Shown here: piece by piece, positions 23,613 to 35,827 of the stretch | How the letters are laid out: every line of letters begins with the position of its first letter | Numbering within the stretch: the first letter of the stretch is position 1 | NCBI GenBank assembly: GCA_037893225.1 | Contig: JAZGUH010000103.1 | Location: 4,588,001 to 4,652,000, forward strand | Direction: 5' to 3' | Source: Hippasteria phrygiana | Taxonomy: Eukaryota > Echinodermata > Asteroidea > Valvatida > Goniasteridae | Length of the DNA stretch: 64,000 nt | Notes under the pieces: model-generated | What the model saw: the letters and a program-made list of their open reading frames with translations, nothing else | What the model was told of the DNA's origin: nothing | Databases searched by the model: none | Program-made: the position numbers and the translations under genes

Positions 23613-25510
23613 ACCATCGCCAGCTTCACAGCGTTAGAACTCTTCGAGAAAATTCAAACCTCGCAACAAATTTCTTCCCATGAACTCTGTGTGCGTTCTC
23701 CCGTTTACTGCATTGTGGCTGCTTAACGTTTGCCAAATTTTCAGATGAACGCCCTCCTTTCCCTGTTCATAATTGAATGGTATATTGACCAAATCCAGTA
23801 ATTTTTACACGTATGGGTAGCTTAGATATAGCGCAACAATTTCAGACCATCGCCAGCTTCACAGCGTTAGAACTCTTCGAGAAAATTCAAACCTCGCAAC
23901 AAATTTCTTCCTGTGAATTCTGTGTGCGTTCTCCCGTTTACTGCATTGTGACTGCTTAACGTTTGCCACATTTTCAGATGAACGCCCCTCCTTTCCCTGT
24001 TCATAATTGAATGGGATATTGACCAAATCCAGTTATTTTCACACGTATGGGTAGCTTAGATATAGCGCAACAATTTCAGACCATCGCCAGCTTCACAGCG
24101 TTAGAACTCTTCGAGAAAATTCAAACCTCGCACCTAATTTCTTCCCGTGAACTCTGTGTGCGTTCTTCTGTTTACTGCATTGTGACTGTTTAACGTTTGC
24201 CACATTTTCAGATGAACGCCCCTCCTTTCCCTGTTCATAATTGAATGGAATATTGACCAAATCCAGCAATTTTCACACGTATGGGTAGCTTAAATCTAGC
24301 GCAACAATATGAGATCATCGCCAGCTTCACAGCGTTAGAACTCTTCGAGAAAATTCAAACCTAGCAACAAATTTCTTCCCATGAACTCTGTGTGCGTTCT
24401 CCCGTTTACTGCATTGTGGCTGCTTAACGTTTGCCAAATTTTCAGATGAACGCCCCTCCTTTCCCTGTTCATAATTGAATGGTATATTGACCAAATCCAG
24501 TAATTTTTACACGTATGGGTAGCTTAGATATAGCGCAACAATTTCAGACCATCGCCAGCTTCACAGCGTTAGAACTCTTCGAGAAAATTCAAACCTCGCA
24601 ACATATTTCTTCCTGTGAACTCTGTGTGCGTTCTCCCGTTTACTGCATTGTGGCTGCTTAACGTTTGCCAAATTTTCAGAAGAACGCCCCTCCTTTCCCT
24701 GTTCATAATTATATGGTATATTGACCAAATCCAGTAATTTTCACACGTATGGGTAGCTTAGATATAGAGCAACAATTTCAGACCATCGCCAGCTTCACAG
24801 CGTTAGAACTCTTCGAGAAAATTCAAACCTCGCACCTAATTTCTTCCCGTGAACTCTGTGTGCGTTCTTCCGTTTACTGCATTGTGACTGTTTAACGTTT
24901 GCCACATTTTCAGATGAACGCCCCTCCTTTCCCTGTTCATAATTGAATGGGATATTCACCAAATCCAGTTATTTTCACACGTATGGGTAGCTTAGATCTA
25001 GCGCAACAATTTCAGACCATCGCCAGCTTCATAGCGTGAGAACTCTTCAAGAAAATTCAAACCTCGCACCTAATTTCTTCCCGTGAACTCTGTGTGCGTT
25101 CTCCCGTTTACTGCATTGTGACTGCTTAACGTTTGCCACATTTTCAGATGAACGCCCCTCCTTTCCCTGTTCATAATTGAATGGGATATTGACCAAATCC
25201 AGCAATTTTCACACGTATTGGTAGCTTAAATCTAGCGCAACAATTTGAGACCATCGCCAGCTTCACAGCGTTAGAACTCTTCGAGAAAATTCAAACCTCG
25301 CAACAAATTTCTTCACATGAACTCTGTGTGCGTTCTCCCGTTTACTGCATTGTGGCTGCTTAACGTTTGCCAAATTTTCAGATGAACGCCCCTCCTTTCC
25401 CTGTTCATAATTGAATGGTATATTGACCAAATCCAGTAATTTTTACACGTATGGGTAGCTTAGATATAGCGCAACAATTTCAGACCATCGCCAGCTTCAC
25501 AGCGTTAGAA
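21300..25510 (+). repeat. 18-mer super-unit, 4210 bp, copy 1 (zone D)
   Basis: At a larger scale this stretch matches the following one at an offset of 4210 bases, which is 18 monomers less two bases. Marker pairs fit this offset: TATATTG at 21370 and 25580; CTAGCAAC at 24361 and 28571; C-deletions at 21879/26089 and 23750/27960. The super-unit consists of a 10-mer unit followed by a shortened 8-mer round. It overlaps the zone C annotation because both levels are real. Confidence 0.82.
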
Positions 25511-28500
25511 CTCTTCGAGAAAATTCAAACCTCGCAACAAATTTCTTCCAGTGAACTCTGTGTGCGTTCTTCCGTTTACTATATTGTAACTGTTTAACGT
25601 TTGCCACATTTTCAGATGAACGCCCCTCCTTTCCCTGTTCATAATTGAATGGGATATTCACCAAATCCAGTAATTTTCACACGTATGGGTAGCTTAGATA
25701 TAGCGCAACAATTTCAGACCATCGCCAGCTTCACAGCGTTAGAACTCTTCGAGAAAATTCAAACCTCGCACCTAATTTCTTCCCGTGAACTCTGTGTGCG
25801 TTCTCCCGTTTACTGCATTGTGACTGCTTAACGTTTGCCACATTTTCAGATGAACGCCCCTCCTTTCCCTGTTCATAATTGAATGGGATATTGACCAAAT
25901 CCAGCAATTTTCACACGTATGGGTAGCTTAAATCTAGCGCAACAATTTGAGACCATCGCCAGCTTCACAGCATTAGAACTCTTCGAGAAAATTCAAACCT
26001 CGCAACACATTTCTTCCCATGAACTCTGTGTGCGTTCTCCCGTTTACTGCATTGTGGCTGCTTAACGTTTGCCAAATTTTCAGATGAACGCCCTCCTTTC
26101 CCTGTTCATAATTGAATGGTATATTGACCAAATCCAGTAAATTTTACACGTATGGGTAGCTTAGATATAGCGCAACAATTTCAGACCATCGCCAGCTTCA
26201 CAGCGTTAGAACTCTTCGAGAAAATTCAAACCTCGCAACAAATTTCTTCCTGTGAATTCTGTGTGCGTTCTCCCGTTTACTGCATTGTGACTGCTTAACG
26301 TTTGCCACATTTTCAGATGAACGCCCCTCCTTTCCCTGTTCATAATTGAATGGGATATTGACCAAATCCAGTAATTTTCACACGTATGGGTAGCTTAGAT
26401 ATAGCGCAACAATTTCAGACCATCGCCAGCTTCACAGCGTTAGAACTCTTCGAGAAAATTCAAACCTCGCACCTAATTTCTTCCCGTGAACTCTGTGTGC
26501 GTTCTTCCGTTTACTGCATTGTGACTGTTTAACGTTTGCCCCATTTTCAGATGAACGCCCCTCCTTTCCCTGTTCATAATTGAATGGAATATTGACCAAA
26601 TCCAGCAATTTTCACACGTATGGGTAGCTTAAATCTAGCGCAACAATTTGAGATCATCGCCAGCTTCACAGCGTTAGAACTCTTCGAGAAAATTCAAACC
26701 TCGCAACAAATTTCTTCCCATGAACTCTGTGTGCGTTCTCCCGTTTACTGCATTGTGGCTGCTTAACGTTTGCCAAATTTTCAGATGAACGCCCCTCCTT
26801 TCCCTGTTCATAATTGAATGGTATATTGACCAAATCCAGTAATTTTTACACGTATGGGTAGCTTAGATATAGCGCAACAATTTCAGACCATCGCCAGCTT
26901 CACAGCGTTAGAACTCTTCGAGAAAATTCAAAACTCGCAACAAATTTCTTCCCATGAACACTGTGTGCGTTCTCCCGTTTACTGTATTGTAACTGTTTAA
27001 CGTTTGCCACATTTTCAGATGAACGCCCCTCCTTTCCCTGTTCATAATTGAATGGGATATTGACCAAATCCAGCAATGTTCACACGTATGGGTAGCTTAA
27101 ATCTAGCGCAACAAATTGAGACCATCGCCAGCTTCACAGCGTTAGAACTCTTCGAGAAAATTCAAACCTCGCAACAAATTTCTTCACATGAACTCTGTGT
27201 GCGTTCTCCCGTTTACTGCATTGTGGCTGCTTAACGTTTGCCAAATTTTCAGATGAACGCCCCTCCTTTCCCTGTTCATAATCGAATGGTATATTGACCA
27301 AATCCAGTAATTGTTACACGTATGGGTAGCTTAGATATAGCGCAACAATTTCAGACCATCGCCAGCTTCACAGCGTTAGAACTCTTTGAGAAAATTTAAA
27401 CCTCGCAACAAATTTCTTTCTGTGAACTCTGTGTGCGTTCTTCCGTTTACTGCATTGTGACTGCTTAACGTTTGCCACATTTTCAGATGAACGCCCCTCC
27501 TTTCCCTGTTCATAATTGAATGGGATATTGACCAAATCCAGTAATTTTCACACGTATGGGTAGCTTAGATATAGCTCAACAATTTTAGACCATCGCCAGC
27601 TTCACAGCGTTAGAACTCTTCGAGAAAATTCAAACCTCGCAACAAATTTCTTCCAGTGAACTCTGTGTGCGTTCTCCCGTTTACTGCATTGTGACTGCTT
27701 AACGTTTGCCACATTTTCAGATGAACGCCCCTCCTTTCCCTGTTCATAATTGAATGGGATATTGACCAAATCCAGCAATTTTCACACGTATGGGTAGCTT
27801 AAATCTAGTGCAACAATTTGAGACCATCGCCAGCTTCACAGCGTTAGAACTCTTCGAGAAAATTCAAACCTCGCAACAAATTTCTTCCCATGAACTCTGT
27901 GTGCGTTCTCCCGTTTACTGCATTGTGGCTGCTTAACGTTTGCCAAATTTTCAGATGAACGCCCTCCTTTCCCTGTTCATAATTGAATGGTATATTGACC
28001 AAATCCAGTAATTTTTACACGTATGGGTAGCTTAGATATAGCGCAACAATTTCAGACCATCGCCAGCTTCACAGCGTTAGAACTCTTCGAGAAAATTCAA
28101 ACCTCGCAACAAATTTCTTCCTGTGAATTCTGTTTGCGTTCTCCCGTTTACTGCATTGTGACTGCTTAACGTTTGCCACATTTTCAGATGAACGCCCCTC
28201 CTTTCCCTGTTCATAATTGAATGGGATATTGACCAAATCCAGTAATTTTCACACGTATGGGTAGCTTAGATATAGCGCAACAATTTCAGACCATCGCCAG
28301 CTTCACAGCGTTAGAACTCTTCGAGAAAATTCAAACCTCGCACCTAATTTCTTCCCGTGAACTCTGTGTGCGTTCTTCTGTTTACTGCATTGTGACTGTT
28401 TAACGTTTGCCACATTTTCAGATGAACGCCCCTCCTTTCCCTGTTCATAATTGAATGGAATATTGACCAAATCCAGCAATTTTCACACGTATGGGTAGCT

Positions 28501-29523
28501 TAAATCTAGCGCAACAATATGAGATCATCGCCAGCTTCACAGCGTTAGAACTCTTCGAGAAAATTCAAACCTAGCAACAAATTTCTTCCCATGAACTCTG
28601 TGTGCGTTCTCCCGTTTACTGCATTGTGGCTGCTTAACGTTTGCCAAATTTTCAGATGAACGCCCCTCCTTTCCCTGTTCATAATTGAATGGTATATTGA
28701 CCAAATCCAGTAATTTTTACACGTATGGGTAGCTTAGATATAGCGCAACAATTTCAGACCATCGCCAGCTTCACAGCGTTAGAACTCTTCGAGAAAATTC
28801 AAACCTCGCAACATATTTCTTCCTGTGAACTCTGTGTGCGTTCTCCCGTTTACTGCATTGTGGCTGCTTAACGTTTGCCAAATTTTCAGATGAACGCCCC
28901 TCCTTTCCCTGTTCATAATTATATGGTATATTGACCAAATCCAGTAATTTTCACACGTATGGGTAGCTTAGATATAGAACAACAATTTCAGACCATCGCC
29001 AGCTTCACAGCGTTAGAACTCTTCGAGAAAATTCAAACCTCGCACCTAATTTCTTCCCGTGAACTCTGTGTGCGTTCTTCCGTTTACTGCATTGTGACTG
29101 TTTAACGTTTGCCACATTTTCAGATGAACGCCCCTCCTTTCCCTGTTCATAATTGAATGGGATATTCACCAAATCCAGTTATTTTCACACGTATGGGTAG
29201 CTTAGATCTAGCGCAACAATTTCAGACCATCGCCAGCTTCATAGCGTGAGAACTCTTCAAGAAAATTCAAACCTCGCACCTAATTTCTTCCCGTGAACTC
29301 TGTGTGCGTTCTCCCGTTTACTGCATTGTGACTGCTTAACGTTTGCCACATTTTCAGATGAACGCCCCTCCTTTCCCCGTTCATAATTGAATGGGATATT
29401 GACCAAATCCAGCAATTTTCACACGTATTGGTAGCTTAAATCTAGCGCAACAATTTGAGACCATCGCCAGCTTCACAGCGTTAGAACTCTTCGAGAAAAT
29501 TCAAACCTCGCAACAAATTTCTT
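25511..29523 (+). repeat. 18-mer super-unit, copy 2 (zone D, slightly incomplete)
   Basis: This copy follows 21300-25510 at an offset of 4210 until 29524, where CTTCCCATG replaces CTTCACATG. Differences include GCATTAG (25971), TAAATTTTAC (26139), TGTTTGCG (28132) and the CTTTCCCCG variant (29375). Near 25670-25750 a patch of about 80 bases carries GATATAG and CACAGCGTTAG where copy 1 has GATCAAG and CATAGCGTGAG. This suggests local conversion by another subtype. Confidence 0.82.
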
Positions 29524-32500
29524 CCCATGAACTCTGTGTGCGTTCTCCCGTTTACTGCATTGTGGCTGCTTAACGTTTGCCAAATTTTCAGATGAACGCC
29601 CTCCTTTCCCTGTTCATAATTGAATGGTATATTGACCAAATCCAGTAATTTTTACACGTATGGGTAGCTTAGATATAGCGCAACAATTTCAGACCATCGC
29701 CAGCTTCACAGCGTTAGAACTCTTCGAGAAAATTCAAACCTCGCAACAAATTTCTTCCTGTGAATTCTGTGTGCGTTCTCCCGTTTACTGCATTGTGACT
29801 GCTTAACGTTTGCCACATTTTCAGATGAACGCCCCTCCTTTCCCTGTTCATAATTGAATGGGATATTGACCAAATCCAGTAATTTTCACACGTATGGGTA
29901 GCTTAGATATAGCGCAACAATTTCAGACCATCGCCAGCTTCACAGCGTTAGAACTCTTCGAGAAAATTCAAACCTCGCAACTAATTTCTTCCCGTGAACT
30001 CTGTGTGCGTTCTTCTGTTTACTGCATTGTGACTGTTTAACGTTTGCCACATTTTCAGATGAACGCCCCTCCTTTCCCTGTTCATAATTGAATGGAATAT
30101 TGACCAAATCCAGCAATTTTCACACGTATGGGTAGCTTAAATCTAGCGCAACAATTTGAGATCATCGCCAGCTTCACAGCGTTAGAACTCTTCGAGAAAA
30201 TTCAAACCTAGCAACAAATTTCTTCCCATGAACTCTGTGTGCGTTCTCCCGTTTACTGCATTGTGGCTGCTTAACGTTTGCCAAATTTTCAGATGAACGC
30301 CCCTCCTTTCCCTGTTCATAATTGAATGGTATATTGTCCAAATCCAGTAATTTTTACACGTATGGGTAGCTTAGATATAGCGCAACAATTTCAGACCATC
30401 GCCAGCTTCACAGCGTTAGAACTCTTCGAGAAAATTCAAACCTCGCAACATATTTCTTCCTGTGAACTCTGTGTGCGTTCTCCCGTTTACTGCATTGTGG
30501 CTGCTTAACGTTTGCCAAATTTTCAGAAGAACGCCCCTCCTTTCCCTGTTCATAATTATATGGTGTATTGACCAAATCCAGTAATTTTCACACGTATGGG
30601 TAGCTTAGATATAGAGCAACAATTTCAGACCATCGCCAGCTTCACAGCGTTAGAACTCTTCGAGAAAATTCAAACCTCGCACCTAATTTCTTCCCGTGAA
30701 CTCTGTGTGCGTTCTTCCGTTTACTGCATTGTGACTGTTTAACGTTTGCCACATTTTCAGATGAACGCCCCTCCTTTCCCTGTTCATAATTGAATGGAAT
30801 ATTGACCAAATCCAGCAATGTTCACACGTATGGGTAGCTTAAATCTAGCGCAACAATTTGAGATCATCGCCAGCTTCACAGCGTTAGAACTCTTCGAGAA
30901 AATTCAAACCTCGCAACAAATTTCTTCCCATGAACTCTGTCTGCGTTCTCCCGTTTACTGCATTGTGGCTGCTTAACGTTTGCCAAATTTTCAGATGAAC
31001 GCCCCTCCTTTCCCTGTTCATAATTGAATGGTATATTGACCAAATCCAGTAATTTTCACACGTATGGGTAGCTTAGATATAGAGCAACAATTTCAGACCA
31101 TCGCCAGCTTCACAGCGTTAGAACTCTTCGAGAAAATTCAAACCTCGCACCTAATTTCTTCCCGTGAACTCTGTGTGCGTTCTTCCGTTTACTGCATTGT
31201 GACTGTTTAACGTTTGCCACATTTTCAGATGAACGCCCCTCCTTTCCCTGTTCATAATTGAATGGGATATTCACCAAATCCAGTTATTTTCACACGTATG
31301 GGTAGCTTAGATCTAGCGCAACAATTTCAGACCATCGCCAGCTTCATAGCGTGAGAACTCTTCAAGAAAATTCAAACCTCGCACCTAATTTCTTCCCATG
31401 AACTCTGTGTGCGTTCTCCCGTTTACTGCATTGTGACTGCTTAACGTTTGCCACATTTTCAGATGAACGCCCCTCCTTTCCCTGTTCATAATTGAATGGG
31501 ATATTGACCAAATCCAGCAATTTTCACACGTATTGGTAGCTTAAATCTAGCGCAACAATTTGAGACCATCGCCAGCTTCACAGCGTTAGAACTCTTCGAG
31601 AAAATTCAAACCTCGCAACAAATTTCTTCACATGAACTCTGTGTGCGTTCTCCCGTTTACTGCATTGTGGCTGCTTAACGTTTGCCAAATTTTCAGATGA
31701 ACGCCCCTCCTTTCCCTGTTCATAATTGAATGGTATATTGACCAAATCCAGTAATTTTTACACGTATGGGTAGCTTAGATATAGCGCAACAATTTCAGAC
31801 CATCGCCAGCTTCACAGCGTTAGAACTCTTCGAGAAAATTCAAACCTCGCAACAAATTTCTTCCAGTGAACTCTGTGTGCGTTCTTCCGTTTACTATATT
31901 GTAACTGTTTAACGTTTGCCACATTTTCAGATGAACGCCCCTCCTTTCCCTGTTCATAATTGAATGGGATATTCACCAAATCCAGTTATTTTCACACGTA
32001 TGGGTAGCTTAGATCAAGCGCAACAATTTCAGACCATCGCCAGCTTCATAGCGTGAGAACTCTTCGAGAAAATTCAAACCTCGCACCTAATTTCTTCCCG
32101 TGAACTCTGTGTGCGTTCTCCCGTTTACTGCATTGTGACTGCTTAACGTTTGCCACATTTTCAGATGAACGCCCCTCCTTTCCCTGTTCATAATTGAATG
32201 GGATATTGACCAAATCCAGCAATTTTCACACGTATGGGTAGCTTAAATCTAGCGCAACAATTTGAGACCATCGCCAGCTTCACAGCGTTAGAACTCTTCG
32301 AGAAAATTCAAACCTCGCAACACATTTCTTCCCATGAACTCTGTGTGCGTTCTCCCGTTTACTGCATTGTGGCTGCTTAACGTTTGCCAAATTTTCAGAT
32401 GAACGCCCTCCTTTCCCTGTTCATAATTGAATGGTATATTGACCAAATCCAGTAAATTTTACACGTATGGGTAGCTTAGATATAGCGCAACAATTTCAGA

Positions 32501-35500
32501 CCATCGCCAGCTTCACAGCGTTAGAACTCTTCGAGAAAATTCAAACCTCGCAACAAATTTCTTCCTGTGAATTCTGTGTGCGTTCTCCCGTTTACTGCAT
32601 TGTGACTGCTTAACGTTTGCCAAATTTTCAGATGAACGCCCTCCTTTCCCTGTTCATAATTGAATGGGATATTGACCAAATCCAGTAATTTTCACACGTA
32701 TGGGTAGCTTAGATATAGCGCAACAATTTCAGACCATCGCCAGCTTCACAGCGTTAGAACTCTTCGAGAAAATTCAAACCTCGCACCTAATTTCTTCCCG
32801 TGAACTCTGTGTGCGTTCTTCCGTTTACTGCATTGTGACTGTTTAACGTTTGCCCCATTTTCAGATGAACGCCCCTCCTTTCCCTGTTCATAATTGAATG
32901 GAATATTGACCAAATCCAGCAATTTTCACACGTATGGGTAGCTTAAATCTAGCGCAACAATTTGAGATCATCGCCAGCTTCACAGCGTTAGAACTCTTCG
33001 AGAAAATTCAAACCTCGCAACAAATTTCTTCCCATGAACTCTGTGTGCGTTCTCCCGTTTACTGCATTGTGGCTGCTTAACGTTTGCCAAATTTTCAGAT
33101 GAACGCCCCTCCTTTCCCTGTTCATAATTGAATGGTATATTGACCAAATCCAGTAATTTTTACACGTATGGGTAGCTTAGATATAGCGCAACAATTTCAG
33201 ACCATCGCCAGCTTCACAGCGTTAGAACTCTTCGAGAAAAGTCAAAACTCGCAACAAATTTCTTCCCATGAACACTGTGTGCGTTCTTCCGTTTACTGTA
33301 TTGTAACTGTTTAACGTTTGCCACATTTTCAGATGAACGCCCCTCCTTTCCCTGTTCATAATCGAATGGTATATTGACCAAATCCAGTAATTTTTACACG
33401 TATGGGTAGCTTAGATATAGCGCAACAATTTCAGACCATCGCCAGCTTCACAGCGTTAGAACTCTTTGAGAAAATTCAAACCTCGCAACAAATTTCTTTC
33501 TGTGAACTCTGTGTGCGTTCTTCCGTTTACTGCATTGTGACTGCTTAACGTTTGCCACATTTTCAGATGAACGCCCCTCCTTTCCCTGTTCATAATTGAA
33601 TGGGATATTGACCAAATCCAGTAATTTTCACACGTATGGGTAGCTTAGATATAGCTCAACAATTTTAGACCATCGCCAGCTTCACAGCGTTAGAACTCTT
33701 CGAGAAAATTCAAACCTCGCAACAAATTTCTTCCAGTGAACTCTGTGTGCGTTCTCCCGTTTACTGCATTGTGACTGCTTAACGTTTGCCACATTTTCAG
33801 ATGAACGCCCCTCCTTTCCCTGTTCATAATTGAATGGGATATTGACCAAATCCAGCAATTTTCACACGTATGGGTAGCTTAAATCTAGTGCAACAATTTG
33901 AGACCATCGCCAGCTTCACAGCGTTAGAACTCTTCGAGAAAATTCAAACCTCGCAACAAATTTCTTCCCATGAACTCTGTGTGCGTTCTCCCGTTTACTG
34001 CATTGTGGCTGCTTAACGTTTGCCAAATTTTCAGATGAACGCCCTCCTTTCCCTGTTCATAATTGAATGGTATATTGACCAAATCCAGTAATTTTTACAC
34101 GTATGGGTAGCTTAGATATAGCGCAACAATTTCAGACCATCGCCAGCTTCACAGCGTTAGAACTCTTCGAGAAAATTCAAACCTCGCAACAAATTTCTTC
34201 CTGTGAATTCTGTGTGCGTTCTCCCGTTTACTGCATTGTGACTGCTTAACGTTTGCCACATTTTCAGATGAACGCCCCTCCTTTCCCTGTTCATAATTGA
34301 ATGGGATATTGACCAAATCCAGTAATTTTCACACGTATGGGTAGCTTAGATATAGCGCAACAATTTCAGACCATCGCCAGCTTCACAGCGTTAGAACTCT
34401 TCGAGAAAATTCAAACCTCGCACCTAATTTCTTCCCGTGAACTCTGTGTGCGTTCTTCTGTTTACTGCATTGTGACTGTTTAACGTTTGCCACATTTTCA
34501 GATGAACGCCCCTCCTTTCCCTGTTCATAATTGAATGGAATATTGACCAAATCCAGCAATTTTCACACGTATGGGTAGCTTAAATCTAGCGCAACAATAT
34601 GAGATCATCGCCAGCTTCACAGCGTTAGAACTCTTCGAGAAAATTCAAACCTAGCAACAAATTTCTTCCCATGAACTCTGTGTGCGTTCTCCCGTTTACT
34701 GCATTGTGGCTGCTTAACGTTTGCCAAATTTTCAGATGAACGCCCCTCCTTTCCCTGTTCATAATTGAATGGTATATTGACCAAATCCAGTAATTTTTAC
34801 ACGTATGGGTAGCTTAGATATAGCGCAACAATTTCAGACCATCGCCAGCTTCACAGCGTTAGAACTCTTCGAGAAAATTCAAACCTCGCAACAAATTTCT
34901 TCCTGTGAATTCTGTGTGCGTTCTCCCGTTTACTGCATTGTGACTGCTTAACGTTTGCCACATTTTCAGATGAACGCCCCTCCTTTCCCTGTTCATAATT
35001 GAATGGGATATTGACCAAATCCAGTAATTTTCACACGTATGGGTAGCTTAGATATAGCGCAACAATTTCAGACCATCGCCAGCTTCACAGCGTTAGAACT
35101 CTTCGAGAAAATTCAAACCTCGCACCTAATTTCTTCCCGTGAACTCTGTGTGCGTTCTTCTGTTTACTGCATTGTGACTGTTTAACGTTTGCCACATTTT
35201 CAGATGAACGCCCCTCCTTTCCCTGTTCATAATTGAATGGAATATTGACCAAATCCAGCAATTTTCACACGTATGGGTAGCTTAAATCTAGCGCAACAAT
35301 ATGAGATCATCGCCAGCTTCACAGCGTTAGAACTCTTCGAGAAAATTCAAACCTAGCAACAAATTTCTTCCCATGAACTCTGTGTGCGTTCTCCCGTTTA
35401 CTGCATTGTGGCTGCTTAACGTTTGCCAAATTTTCAGATGAACGCCCCTCCTTTCCCTGTTCATAATTGAATGGTATATTGACCAAATCCAGTAATTTTT

Positions 35501-35827
35501 ACACGTATGGGTAGCTTAGATATAGCGCAACAATTTCAGACCATCGCCAGCTTCACAGCGTTAGAACTCTTCGAGAAAATTTAAACCTCGCAACATATTT
35601 CTTCCTGTGAACTCTGTGTGCGTTCTCCCGTTTACTGCATTGTGGCTGCTTAACGTTTGCCAAATTTTCAGAAGAACGCCCCTCCTTTCCCTGTTCATTA
35701 TTATATGGTATATTGACCAAATCCAGTAATTTTCACACGTATGGGTAGCTTAGATATAGAGCAACAATTTCAGACCATCGCCAGCTTCACAGCGTTAGAA
35801 CTCTTCGAGAAAATTCAAACCTCGCAC
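29524..35827 (+). repeat. mixed zone between super-units
   Basis: The stretch is wholly satellite, composed of rearranged pieces of zone D. It matches 28.0-29.2 kb at an offset of 1637 (CTAGCAAC at 28571 and 30208), and 31.9-32.6 kb matches 25.6-26.3 kb at an offset of about 6315. Rare markers include ATTGTCC (30334), TGGTGTATTG (30562) and CTGTCTGCG (30937). Two C-deletions only 234 bp apart (32405 and 32639) are the closest pair in the window. No non-satellite sequence is seen. Confidence 0.83.
34046..35580 (+). repeat. tandem trimer, 702-bp period
   Basis: Within the mixed zone the sequence repeats at 702 bases, exactly three monomers: GTGAATTCTG at 34203 and 34905, and CTAGCAAC at 34651 and 35353. 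The match starts after the C-deletion at 34041, which is absent 702 bases later, and ends near 35581 (ATTTAAACC). It is the shortest multi-copy HOR unit noticed apart from the dimer near 8941-9876. Confidence 0.82.
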
